From positions 571,690,140-571,754,139 of the forward strand of contig CM040121.1 in the NCBI GenBank assembly GCA_022559845.1: a DNA stretch of 64,000 nt, written 5' to 3'. Made by a program: the position numbers and the translations under genes. Below are positions 42,918 to 56,400 of the stretch, piece by piece (positions within the stretch are counted from its first letter, which is position 1; each line of letters begins with the position of its first letter). This stretch comes from Amorphophallus konjac. Lineage: Eukaryota > Streptophyta > Magnoliopsida > Alismatales > Araceae. Under the pieces are notes generated by a model, which was not told the origin of the DNA, did no database searches, and was given only the letters and a program-made list of their open reading frames with translations.

Positions 42918-43996
42918 GTGAGTATCTGGTCGAGTAGGACTATCTAACATTGCCAATCGGGTTCTTCGGACAGTAGTGCGACCATGAAGCACAGGGATAG
43001 TGGGAGCTTATTTGTCGTGGTGGTTTGTGTCAGGAAGGGTAGCAACTCACCCATGTCCATCGACCGATGGATGTACCAATGATGGCCCTATTGGTGCTAT
43101 TCCCTTGGGACGTCGACTTTGCCAACAAGGGGGTTGGTAGGCCATCAATGGCGACCCTCCTTTGCCTCCACAAGTCCCTACCAACATGCGAGGGCACTGC
43201 GGCCATTGAAGATGCCGTTGCACAACTCCGAACTCCCCCCCCCCAAAATAAAATAAAAATAAAAATAAAAATAAAATAATAATGGCACACACCAGAGCTA
43301 TGTTGGTGAGTAATGTGACGGAATGACGGCCGATGCCACAGCCAACAACTATAGTTGAAGGGGAAACCCCCTTTTAACACTCTCCCTTTCTTTCTATACT
43401 CTCTCCCCCCACTCTCTCTCTTCTCCCATCTCTATCTCTCAGCTCTTTCTCTCTCTCTCTCTCACACATATAACCAAGGATTATTTTTATTTTTTACTAC
43501 ATATAGGTGAAGTTAACCATATACGAGTTTATAACTATGGAAATAATTTTTTTAATAAATAGAGAAGATTGTAAAAATTTTATGACAAGTAAATAATTTT
43601 GAAAAATAAAATATAATTATTTATGATAGTAGAGACTTAACATGGTGATCCCACCACCACCCTCAACGAGGGAGGTTTCGGGTGTGTTCATCATCAAACC
43701 TCCCCTACTTTTCAATCTACGCCCCTCCGCCCTCGCCGCAGTCACCTCATTGGACAGCCCCGGGGAGGAGTTCTCACACGTCACCTGCCAAAAAGAAGAA
43801 ACACCAAACCGGGCAATCCCGCGGAGGGGTGTGTGTGTGGCAGTGTGGGCATCTCGCTCTTCGCGTAAACCCCGACTCGACCGAGTAGCCACCGACTCGG
43901 TGCCTGTCCGAGTCACCCTTCCCCTCTCTTTTCTCTTCTTCCTCAAACCTACTAACTCGGCATTCGGCAACCGCTCCGAGAAAGAGAGGGGGAGGG
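42918..43996. other. Intergenic sequence upstream of DXO1
   Basis: Leftover internal sequence of the old element near the left edge, an AAATA microsatellite at about 43246-43278, CT-rich stretches (43380-43470), and AT-rich DNA. The last 100 bases are CT-rich and probably contain the DXO1 5' UTR (CCTCTCTTTTCTCTTCTTCC at 43922-43941). I see no convincing TATA box at the usual distance. Confidence 0.4.
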
Positions 43997-44471
43997 ATGG
44001 ATTTCTCAGAGCAGGACGTTGATGTGTTCGGTGGAGCATACGGTTCTGAGGAAGAAGAGGAAGGGGAAGAAGAGGATGGAGGGGATCGAAGCGGCGCGGC
44101 GGCGGGAGAACAGGAGGAGGAAGCGGACGAGGGCAGCCGCGGGGACTCCTCCGGCGGCTCCTCTTCCCCAGCCTCCTCGTCCTCCGGTAGCGGCAGCGGC
44201 AGCGAGAGCAGCAGCGGGAGCGGCGGGGCCAGCAGCAGTAGGAGCCGGAGCCGGAGCCGTAGCCGGAGCAGCAGCGGCGGCGGCGGGGGCGGCGGGGAGG
44301 AGGACGACCAGGAGGAGGACTCCACCGCGGCCGCCATCGCCGCGGCCGCGGCCGCCGCGAGGGCGAGGGTCGGGTTGGAGAGCAGCGACGAGGAGGAGGA
44401 GGGCGATCTCTTCGGCCCCGACAATGAGGCGTACTCCAGGACTCCCGCCACCAGCCGCTTCCCCATTCCCG
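43997..44471 (+). CDS. DXO1: DXO1 exon 1
   Basis: Encodes the acidic, serine-rich extension with an [13 protein letters not shown] run and a poly-alanine helix-like stretch ([15 protein letters not shown]). Very GC-rich. Donor GTGAGA at 44472, phase 1. The opposite strand shows long Leu/Pro-rich open frames that are shadows of this composition. Confidence 0.85.
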
Positions 44472-47400
44472 GTGAGAGTGGACCCTCGTTTGCTTCCGAG
44501 TTCTGGTGGTTTCTTAGGTTTCGGTGACACCTTCGCTGTTCTCGGGGGATCGATGTTGTTGTTCTTGTCCCCCCCTATCTCTCATAGTTTCAGTCTGTTA
44601 TCTTGTTCAGACTAGGTTAGAGATGAATTCAGGAAGATTAGTTTAGGATGAAAGAAGAATTTTCAATTGGACTTACTCTGTGTGAGCAGTGAGCTCTTCC
44701 TCCTCGTCTTCTTTGTTCTTAGCTGGGGGTTGGGACGTAGCCACGATACCACAAGTTTGGACTAGTGGATACGTATGAAGACGGGAAATTGTAAATGTGA
44801 TATCCCCGAGGTAAATGTGATGCGGGAAAAGTGATTTGGTTTACAACTTAACATCCGTTACTTCCTTGGCTTCTCGGCTCAATCTTGACCTATGAGGTGG
44901 AACAAAACTGCAATTAGTTTGGATTGTGTGAGAAATGTCTCAAGAAGGTAACCCATGCATGCTTTGTGCATTCTGCGTATGTATCAATTTGATTGGATTC
45001 TATTCATGGAACCCAGAGTTCTAGGAGCTAGTGTTCTATTTTGGTACTGGCTGCAGCTCAAAAGAAGAATCTGCAACCTTCACGCTATAAATTAACATAT
45101 AACGAAATCGGAAATTCTTGCTGGCTCAAACAGCCATTCTTGTCAGTGTTGGTAAAGACCTTCCCACTTCCATATCTACAAAAAAGTTGTCAATCCTCAT
45201 ATGCACATTAGCATCTTGCAGTTTCTATAGGTGATTTTGTTGCAGATATCCATTCCTTGTGTTGGTGTCGTTGGTGTTATTTGAAGTATGATTGATGTTT
45301 GCCATTGCTTCATGTTTTTGCAAAAGGGTCTAACCATGGCATCCAATGACATTGATCGTGTGGTAACTAAAGGTTGGAAAACTTCAAAACCTTTAAAACT
45401 GTGATTCATATGTAATTGCTGTAAACCATGTTTGGCGGAGCAGGATTCATGTAGCCGATCCCAAATAATTGGGATAAGGCTCTGATGATGATGTTTGCTT
45501 ATTTATGCAAATGAAAATTCAGTAAATAAGAAATAATACCTTTAGGCTGTTGCTTGCTGGATGGGATCTCACTGGAATGTATAGTTGTAGGAGAAGTATG
45601 TAGAGATGCTTCCTAGAGGAAACCCATGTTGCTTCTTTTCCTCAAAAGGAAGAATTAAAAATTATTGAAGTGTAGTAAAGAGGGAGAAGAGTGGATAACC
45701 AAAGTAAATGGTGCATGAAAGCCACATAGAAGGAAAGGTGATTGGAGGGGCTTTAGGGTCACAGACCTGAGTATCTGCTACCTTGGGAGAAAATACACGG
45801 TGATGAATTATTGGAACTCTAACTGTTGGTTGATCTTTGAAGTTGCTGGTATTCTACTCCTGAAATCAATTCATGCATGGCCTAGGCTGAAGCACAGATG
45901 CAGATATAAGGTGATAAAGCAGAGTACCTACACTTTGCATCTGATTGTAGTCTGAAATTGGAATATAAGGACATTGTTGTAATCTGAAACTGGAACATAG
46001 CATGGTTGTAGTCTGAATTTTTCTTCAAGATTATGAAAGTGTAGACAAAAATGTTTGCACTTGGAGACTGCTACTTCCTCACCTTCTTTGAGACTTCTGG
46101 AGCTTAAATGATTAGCTTAGTTGATCTCCTCTATAAAGAGTATTAGACCCAAATAACAACTTGTGTAAAGAGATTTTTGAGTGCTCACATGTGCTATGCT
46201 TGTGCATTTCCTTTTATGTAATAAACTTGAGGTATTGCTTACTATCAAAAAACGAGGGAAATCTTGACAACAGCACAATTGCTTTCTTTCCTTTTTTTAT
46301 AATTGAACTTGTTGCTTGAGTTTTTGTCTTATTTTGGACCTCCTCTTGGACAAAATCTTATTTACAGTGTTGCCTCCCCTTCGTAATACAAACAATCACA
46401 CCAGAGGTGGTTATGGACGTGGTAGATGGCAGCATTCTGGGCATCCCAATGACAGAGGGCCACCTCTTCTTCCACGACCTGGATCCTACCATCAGAGGCA
46501 GGGCTATGGATATGGTTCAAAGTTCTCAAATGGACGGAATGATGAACGCTTTGTTTCAGAGATGAAGCTTAATAAGAGTGAAGAAACCTTGTCTAGGAAG
46601 GCCATTCAAATTCAGGAGGTACTTCTATAGTTTCTCTTTAGTTTTATTGTTTTGTCTTAATTTCTTATCTTTTACTAACAAGTTTTATATGATATTGGTT
46701 ATGATTCAAAGCCTTGCGAACTTGCCTGCTATAGTCGGGTGGAAGGTGGAGATGTCTATTTTGATGACCGCAGTTTGGTAAGGGTCTTACATTATTGTTT
46801 TCTGGGTTGTTATATGCATTGCTTTCTTACAGTCGAGGAGCCTATTAATTTTTTTCTTGTGTCTTTTATGATTGGGTCTCTATGCCACTACCTAGTTTTC
46901 TATTGGTGGAGAGGTTCAGCACCTGCTTTGTTAATCCCAGTCTAAAATTCTCGTTATGCATCTTGCCATTTGCCATGATTATTTGACTTTTACATGCCTT
47001 GGTTCTTACTGTGTCAATCATTCTTACATGAGAAATATTAATTGTTGAACTATCTCTCTCCCAAATCTTCATGCTATTTTATTGATTTTTGTTGGTAGAG
47101 ACTTTTTAAACGTACTATATGCGATGATGTTGGTGCTGACCTGAACGTAGGGTTTGAAGCATTTGTTGAAAAGAGAGGTATGCCCTGAATCCATAGCCAT
47201 TTTGAAGTAGTTGTAAGTACAAAGTATGCAGCATACACAATGTTTGAACTACAGTGTCAGTTTAGTTTAATGCTTATAGTTTTTTCAGATCATTTAAGAT
47301 CAATGGTAGTTTACGTTTGTTCACTTGCTCATATCTTATTTATATTGTAATGGCCTTTTTCTATTGTTGAGCAGTTTGTGCCATCTATTGTACTTGAATT

Positions 47401-50400
47401 TATTATATGAAACTCTATTATTTATTTACTTTAGTACTCACTTCAGTCCAGCAACTTGATATGTTTTCTTGAAACAGATTCCCCTTATCTCTAAGCAGGA
47501 GTCACTGGCACAAAGAAGCCTGCTAAGTATTCTCCTGGTCAAATTATTGCATAGGGAAATCTTAATCCTGAAGCTGTGTATTAGAATTTAGAACTGGTTA
47601 AATAAGCTTCAAATCTTCATGTTTCAACTGGATATTTAAGTTACAGCATTGGCAGGCATTTAGTATGATGCTATCCAAATGTCAAACTCCAGCTGAAGCT
47701 AGCAGAGAATCAATGCCTGATTCAAGGATTTTGTATGGGTAAAATTTTCATTATGCCTTATTGTAAAAGAAGTGGAAAGGTGCAAACCTCAAAGGAGGAA
47801 ATCGATCTACTTTAATTCATGAACTAATGGAGGGTTATTAGAAAACCTATCACATTGGTTCCACAGCATGTCTAATGCTAACTTGATGTGATTTATGTAT
47901 CTGGGATTCTGAAAACACTCAGGCATGCAAATGTCTGCTGACTGCAGAGTTTTTTAGATCTTTTAGGTCCCTGAAAATGGATTGAAATATTCTGCCAATG
48001 ATGTCTTTTTTGGGTTGGTGGAGGGTGTTGGTGGTTTTCTAGAGTATGCTTTGTAGATGCAGGGGAAGAAGGGAGGAAGAGGAGGTAAGGAGAGACAAGA
48101 AGGGGCGAGGGGGATTAGACAATGGATGTGGGTGCAGGCAGAGGCAGCAGTGCAGTGTGCATGGATGCAACTATAGGCAGGGAGAGGTGGCAGTGGCATG
48201 CACAGACTCAGACAAGGTGGTGTATTTTGGGGTGGGTAAACAATGTAGCATGCATGGTTTGGAACAGGGTTTGCCAGATCGTTGTTCTGGTTCGACTTGG
48301 ATGAGTCATGATTCGGTACGAGTCTGCCCGACTTGGACCAAACTCAGCCGAGTCGCACAATTCAAGCAATTTGATGTTGTTTTTGTTTATAAAATCAAGC
48401 TTTCATGAAATTATAGGGCTTTTTACCCTAGATTTTGACCTGGTTATGATACATAGATTCCATAAGTGAATGATACATTGTAACAGTATTTTTGAACTAT
48501 AACCTTTTTTTGAATATTATATTATTATTTAGGTAATCAATAAATCAATAAACTCGAAAATCGAGTTTCATGTTCTTCATTCATGAAATGCAAGATCCAT
48601 AGCTAATGTTATATCATTAAATCATTATTATAATTTTGCCATTTAAAAATTTTTTGAACTACTTTTAAATATTATACTATTATCTAAATAGTTAATATTG
48701 GGCCCTGGATCATGGCTCGGGTGTCCCATGGTCCGAAATGAGTTGGCAGGCCATGATTTGGTAGTGGGATGTGTTGCTTTAACCCCCATTCTCTCTACCT
48801 GTTGTTCAACTGGGCATAACTCATCATCATTATCATCATCATCATCAGAGCCTTGTCCCAATTAATTGGGGTCGGCTACATGAATCCTGTTCCGCCAAAG
48901 ATTTCTATCAAGTGCAATATTCATATTTAAACTCAAGGAACTAATGTCCTTCCTAATAACATTGCACCATCTCATTTTAGGTCTTCCTCGAGCTCTTTTA
49001 CTAGCATCCACTAAGATTTGGTCACATCTTTTAACCGGCGCTGAGTTAGGGCGACGAAACACATGTCCAAACCACTTGAGTCTATTTTCTCTCATTTTGC
49101 TATCAATTGGAGCTATCCCTAAGTCCTTACGGATGCGCTCATTCCTAATCTTGTCTTTCTTAGTCTTGCCACACATCCATCTCAACATCCTCATCTCTGC
49201 TACACACATTTTGTGGATGTGTTCCTTTCGTACTGCCTAACACTCGGTACCATATAACAAAGCAGGTCTCACAGCCGTTCTATAAAACCTCCCTTTGAGT
49301 TTCACAGGCATACGACGATCACAAAGGACACCTGATGTACTTCTCCATCTTAACCAGCCTGCCTTAATCCTATGCGTAACGTCATCATAAATCTCCCCAT
49401 TCTCTTGTATGATAGACCCTAAATATCGAAAGCTACTGCTCTTCGGAATGTTATGTCCATCAATTAGAACCATGTCTTCCTGAACCACTCTCCCATTACT
49501 AAAATTACAGTGCATAAACTCTGACTTACTCCTACTAATTTTAAAACCTTAGACTCCAAGGCAAGTCTCCAACGCTCTAACTTAGCATTTAGAGCATCAA
49601 TACTTTCATCAATTAAAACAATATCGTATGCAAATAGCATGCACCAAGGGATATCCTCATGCAATTATTTAGTTACTTCATCCATAACTAAGGCAAAGAG
49701 ATACGGACTTAGTGCAGAACCTTGATGCAAACCTATAGAAACGGGAAATTCACTAGTCTCCCCAGCAATGGTTCGAACACTAGTAATAGTACCGCCGTAC
49801 ATATCTTTAATCAAATCAACATATCCTTGAGAGATTCCTTTCTTTCTTAATGTCCACCAAATCAATTCTCTCGGTACTCGATCGTACGCCTTCTCTAAAT
49901 CAAGAAAAACTATATACAAATCTTTTCTCATCTCTCTATACTTCTCCATTAGCTGCCGTAGTAAGAAAATAGCTTCTGTAGTAGATCTATTTGGTATAAA
50001 ATCAAACTGATTTTCGATACAGTAGTCATACATCGGAGGCGTTTTTCAATTACTCTTTCCCAAAGTTTCATAGTATGACTCATAAGCTTAATTCCACGAT
50101 AATTATTACAACTTTGAATATCTCTTTGTTTTTATAGAAAGGAACTACAACACTTTTTCTCCAAACTTCTGGCATTCTCCGTTCCTTTAAAATTTTATTA
50201 AAAAATTTAGTTAGCCACTGAATACCAATATCTCTAGGCCTTTCCATACTTCAATAGGTAAGCCATCTAATCCTAAGGCCTTGCCCACTTTCATTTTCCT
50301 TAAAGCATCCTCCACTTCTGACATCTTAATACGCCTGAAATATTGATATTTATCAAATATTGTGGACTCTTGGGTACCTTCTAGAGATAAATCCTTGACG

Positions 50401-53400
50401 GAATCTCCATTAAGTAACTTCTGAAAATAGCTATGCCACCTCCCTCTAATCTCAAGATCCTTAGTTAAAACCCTTTGATCTTCACCTTTAATGCACCGAA
50501 CATGATCTAAATCTCTAGTTTTCCTTTCTCTTAATTTAGCAAGTTTAAATATGTCCTTTTCACCCTCTCGGCTTTCTAATTTATTATATAAATCTTCAAA
50601 TGTCTTTGATTTAGCTTCGCTAACTATTTTCTTAGCTCTCTTTTTAGCGATTTTATAGGCTTCTAGGGTTTGGTCATTTTTGTTAGTTTGCCAAACTTTA
50701 AAGCATTCTTTTTTACTCTAATGATATTTTGGATTTCCTCACTCCACCACTAAGTCTCTTTGTCTAAATTCTTTTTACCTTTAGATTCGCCTAAGAGTTG
50801 TTTTGCAACCCTCGTTATACAATTTGTACATTATTCCACATTACATTAGTTTCTTGTTCTAAATTCCAAATATTTTCTTTAATAGATGATTTTTAAATGT
50901 TTCTAAACTTTTACCTTTTAAATTCCACCATTTAATCTTGGAATAATTATTTATAATGATCTTTCTTTTGAATTTAGGGATAGTGACATCCATTACTAAC
51001 AACCTATGTTGAGGGGCTAGACTCTCACCAGGAATAACTTTACAATCTTTACATAAGACTCTATCGACCTTCCTAATGAGAAAATAGTCAATTTGACTTA
51101 TATGTGTTCCACTCTTGTATGTTATTAAGTGTTCGTCCCTCTTCTTAAAGAAGGTATTAGTAATTGTTAGATCATAGGCCACAGTAAAATCAAGAATAGT
51201 GTTACCCATATCATTTCTATTGCCAAAACCAAACCCTCCATGAATCCTCTCATAGCCTCTATTATCTATACCCACATGACCATTAAGATCCCCTCCAATA
51301 AAGATTCTCTCTTCACTAGGGATATTTTGGATCAAACTATCAATAGCCTCCCAAAATTACTTTTTAATGCTCTCTTCTAATCCTACTTGAGGTGCATAAG
51401 CACTAATTGTATTCAAAATATCCTCACCTAAGATAAGTTTAATTAACATTAGTCTATCCCCCAATCTATTTACTTTACAACTCTGTCTTTTAAGTTTTTA
51501 TCTATTATTATAGCAACACCATTTCTAGAGTTATTATTACCCGTATACCAAATTTTATATCCATCAATGTCTTTAGCTTTATGTCCTTTCCACCTAGTTT
51601 CTTGTAGGCAAGCTATGTTAACCCTCCTGTCCTTCATTAATTTAACTAATTCTAAACCCTTACCTGTTAAAGTTCCTACATTCCAAGTAGCTAGACGGAT
51701 CCTATGTTTTTGAACTTGCTTCTTTACCCGTGTGCGTCCAACCCCACACGAGAACCCTTGCCTATTTGACACCGCAATCGGGCGCCATTGTGGCGCGTCG
51801 CTTACGGGGAACGCCCTAGCTAGCCCTTGCTCACTTGTCATTCCATCCGGGTTCCGATGTAACGCGTCGCTTACGGGGAATGCCCTAGCCAGCCCTTACT
51901 CACTTGTCATTTCATCCGGGTTCCGATGTAACGCGTCGCTTACGGGGAACGCCCTAGCATTAGCACATAATGTATTTGGATCAGAATTCATGTTGGAGAT
52001 GTGACAAAATTTTACTGCTGGCTGTCGACCTAACACAAACTCTCCTCTTTTCTCATCCGGGCTTGGGACCGGGCATGGCAGAGTTCAATTGGGCATAACT
52101 ACTTTAAAAAAAAACTGGGCATAGCTAGGGTTTAGACCTAAAAATGAAATGACAAGTTTATAAGAGTTATCCTGTAAAAATATTACATGAAAAATTATAT
52201 TATATTAAAAGTAAGATATTGCATAAACACTTTAAAAATATAAAAAGTTTAATGTCTGAATATAAAAGTGCTTATAAAAATTTAAAAAGCTATAGAAAAT
52301 ATAGAAAACTCAAAATCATATATGTATATTTGGAAATCTTTTTATTTAAAGTTCAATGTAAATAAAAGGAACCATAGACGAAATACAAGGAAAGCCTTTA
52401 ACATATACTTGAGCATCTTGGTGTGGCCTCCTTGGGGAGGGATTGCCAGGATCCTATGGCAGACTGTGTGTGTGTGTGGGGGGGGGGTATTTCTCTCACT
52501 GCTTGTGCCCATGGTTGTCAAGGCGTCCAAGTTGGTGGCCTACTGCCTTACTGCTTAGGCGACAAGGCAAGGCACCCAGGCGAAGCCTAGTTTGTAGAAC
52601 TAAATACATTTCAAGAGAACTGCCATGATACATTTTCTACTTATAAGTTCTATCTTTAGTCAATAGAAAATTTGAGATTCACAAATCTTCAACATATATT
52701 TATATTTTAAAAAGCAAAAACAGCATAAATGACAAATATTAACAAAGTAACCAGGAGAAAACCAATGAGAATTCACGAATACCTGTCAATACATATGAAA
52801 ATTTAATCTAAAATTTGCTATTCAAATATTTATTCTCTATATTAAAAGGAAACATAAATATGACACATTTCTAGGTAAATTATAAGCACACCAACATAAT
52901 AGTTTCATAATTTTTCACTTGTCAATTGTAAACAAGTTACAAAAATGATTATAACTTCAAAAAGTGCACCATGCAAATATGAATCGATGTCTTTAAGAGG
53001 AGGGAAGAGGAATCGGGAGAAGAGTCCGAGAGAAAGGGAAATGGAAGTTCCATCTTCTCTTTCCAATCTCGACATATTCTTTGTTATTTTTTAAAAAATG
53101 CCTTTGAATTGTTGCTCGAATACTAAGATAGACTTTAAAACAAGGAGTGGATGTCCTGTCAAGGCAGGCTAGACGGGCCAAAAGTGGCCTATGTGCACCA
53201 AGACAGTCAAGTGAGTGTCTTAATGGGCTGCTCGCCTAGGTGCCTAGTCACCTTGGGCCTCACGACGTCGTCTTGAAAACAATGGCTCCATAAAGAAAGA
53301 ATTCTTTAAATGTCAAAAAGCATTTCTATGAATCTCTAGTCATAATAACTTGGAAATTAATTCTTGTTCCAATCTAACTTTTGGAAAAGACCCACAAGGC

Positions 53401-56400
53401 GATGAGGCACCCTCCGAAGTTGGCCTTTGGGGCAAACATGGTGCCTGTTAGAGGAGGCGGCCATCGCTTGACCTTCCCCAGTGTTGCTTCTAGCAAGGGA
53501 GTCGTTGGGGACACGGGTGGGAGCAAGGGAAGTCTCGGGAGGTTTGGGTAGCCTGTTGGGAGAGGGGGTTTCCGAGGTGCTCGCATATACTTCAGGTGCT
53601 GGGCCGGAGGCCACATCCAGTGTTTCTGTCGGGCCAGAGGCCATATCTAACATTTTTGCCAGGCAACGATGTGGAGTTGGGACTGATGGATGTAGGGGAG
53701 CTTTTAATTAAGCGCAATTGCTCTTATGTTGAGGGGTTCGAGAGAGGATCCCGCCTAAATAGGTCGGGAGGGGGAAACAATATTGCTTGGAGATACGTCT
53801 AATCCCTCTAGACTTCACCACAGGTTGGGAAGAGTGGCTTCGGAAGTGCCTCTGGGTCTCCCCAGTGGAGGGGGGTTGGATTCAGGGATGGGCAAGTCTT
53901 TCCTGAACGTGATGAGGAGAGCATCTTTTTCCTTGTTAGATCTTTTACGTCGGTGGAGGTAGGGAGCCTGGAAGGATCCATTATGGCGGTAGAAGTGACC
54001 GTTCGAACATGCAGTCGTGCTGACATGTTGCTGGCCATCTCGTTCTCCATTAGAGGGGAGGCCTTCATTGTTCGGTTTCTCATCAAGCCGGGCCACCCCT
54101 TGCGGCGGGGGGGCATGCTAAGGCAACAACGCCTGCTGTGTGAGGAGGAAGATGAAGGGGTGGGGGTACGTGGCGATCCCCCGATCATTGCTGCCAATTT
54201 CAAATTACTCGTCGGAGCCCCTGGGCCCATTAGGCCAAATGGTAATGGGTCAAGAGAGCAGGGCCAGGAGTCCCTATATCAACCGGCTGCACTATTGGGC
54301 TCAGCCCACACCTCGACGGGTAAGCACTTCAAGCCGGGCTCACTTCCTCGGACCCAGAACTTACCCAGATCCGGCTCGAGTGGTCGTATTGGTCTGGTAG
54401 GACCTGATACATGTATCCTTCCCACTCGATATCCCAAATAGTTCAACCCCTACTACAAAAGGTAGGAAGTGGATGCTCGGCCAACCGGCTGTCACTGGTG
54501 ACTGTTGTGTTGTTGGTGGACCCTCTTCAGCAGCACAGACAGGTTTGCCTGAGCTCACCTTCTCAGCATCAATAGCTGCGCATGAAGCATGATGGTCACA
54601 CTAGAAGTCTGCAGTCGCCGGAAACCCTCTTCTTAGCTGAATGCTCGGTGAATATGCCTTGTCAGCCCTTGCCACTGGCGGACCAGCCGGGGTTGGGACC
54701 AGGGACCGTCCTCTCTAGCCACACCTCACCTTCCTATTGTGCTCTCGCTGACGGTGGAGGTTTGCAATCGGGGCTGACAACCTGTGTTTCGTACCAGAAC
54801 GCAGAGGAATCATTGGGGGCCAATTGCAATAGGTTCTTGAGGACCCCTTTGAAACCTGGAGAGAAGTATGTGTAGGTGTTGCGGCAGGGACCCACGCTTC
54901 CCCTTAACAATTGGACAACTGCCTTGTCTTTGACAGGGAGATCCGAGAGGATGGGTCCACATAGTTAGCGGAGGTGGACGAGCAATTTGACGATAGAGAT
55001 GTCGTCATCCTAGAGACCTTTGGGGGGGGAGGGATGTGGAGGAGGGGCAGTCTGACGATGAGGGAATGTTTGATAGGACCAGACTAGGAAGGGAGGAGGT
55101 GAAGGAGATGGTTAGGTTGGTGGAAAGGCTCATAGAGGTGCAAGTGAGGGACCTGGCAGAGAGGGTGGTTATGTCCTTCACAAGATTAGAAAGGGATCTC
55201 AAAGGGGTGTTCAATAAGGTCTAGAAAAGGTGGTTGATATGTATGGCGAGGGAGGCAAAGGGGTATGTCTCATAAGAGGGGGGCAAGGGAAAGTGATGGA
55301 GGAGAGGAGAAGAGGGGTGAGCTAGAGGGGGAGGGAGGAACGCACAATTCCTTGTCCATATGAGAATCTGATGAGGAACGAGACTAGTTATTTTTCAATT
55401 TTATTATGAATTGTGTCTTTTATGTAAGCCTAATTTTAGAGTAAAAAAATAGATGTTATCTTTATTTTGGGCTATGTTGTAGTTATTGGGCCTCATGTAT
55501 GGTCCTAGATAGTAGTCTTTCGTTACTTTTGTTTAGGGGTATTTAGGTCCAAAGAGTCTTGCTAGAGTTAGGGTAACACTATAAATATGTTTGTAAGTCT
55601 CTTTTCAAATTAATGAAGAATTAGAATTGCAAATTTTGGAAATATTTTCCCTGATTCTCTGTGAAGGAGATGCTCCCATGGTGGTCCCTATGAAAGGGAA
55701 GACAAGATATCTACACTCCCACCCCCGGTGGTCCCTGTGAAAGGGAGGACTAGCCTTCACTCCCACCTCTCTGGTGTGAAGTCAATCCCCATTTCCTTCT
55801 GACGTGAAGCCACTCTATCCATTCTACATCAGATTGATCTTGCAACGAAAATCCACATTCTCACGCCAGAAGGAAATGGGGAGGGGCTTCACGTCACAGA
55901 GGTGGGGGTGTAGGCTAGTCCTCCCTTTCACAGGGACCACTAGGGGTGGGAGTGTAGACATCTTGCCTTCCCTTTCACAGGGACCACCATGGGAGCATCT
56001 TCTTCACAGAGAATTGGGGAAATATTCCCAAAATTCGCAACTCTAATTCTTCATTAATTTGAAAAGAGACTTACAAACATATTTAATAGTGTTACCCTAA
56101 CTCTAATAAGACTCTTTGGACCTAAAAACCCTAAACAAAAGTTACAAAAACTACTATCTAGGTTCATACATGAGGTCTAATAACTACAACATAGTCCAAA
56201 ATAAAGATACCATATTTTTTTCTTGACTCTAAAATAGGACTCACATAAAAGACAATACATAATAAAATTGAAAAATAACTAGTCTTGTTCCTCATCAATC
56301 ACCTCCGCTTCAGAAAAACTCTTCCTCGAGTTTAAAATGCTAAAGTATCCATAAGACTAGTAGAGATTATACTAGTCTGATGCAGAACGATCACGTTAGC

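Larger units (their letters stand above)
48822..52082 (-). mobile_element. Full-length RTE-clade LINE, inactive
   Basis: Bracketed by an 18-bp target-site duplication, GTTCAACTGGGCATAACT at 48804-48821 and GTTCAATTGGGCATAACT at 52083-52100 (one mismatch). The minus strand starts near TGCCATGCCCGGTCCCAAGC and ends with the RTE signature GGATTCATGTAGCCGACCCC ... GGCTCTGATGATGATG. At 3.26 kb it has the usual full length for plant RTE. The endonuclease-RT frame is broken by stops and two net frameshifts, and the RT box FADD reads FAYD (49623-49634). It lies antisense in DXO1 intron 4. Confidence 0.92.

Noticed and set aside
43774..44530. Long Leu/Pro- and Ala/Gly-rich open frames on the minus strand opposite DXO1 exon 1
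   Set aside because: Shadows of the GC-rich, low-complexity coding strand; no domain, and the plus strand has the correct splice site and family sequence downstream.
47478..47500. Possible DXO1 exon after AAACAG at 47471-47477
   Set aside because: In the required phase it reads only DSPYL and then a stop; the true next exon at 63674 fits phase and family sequence.
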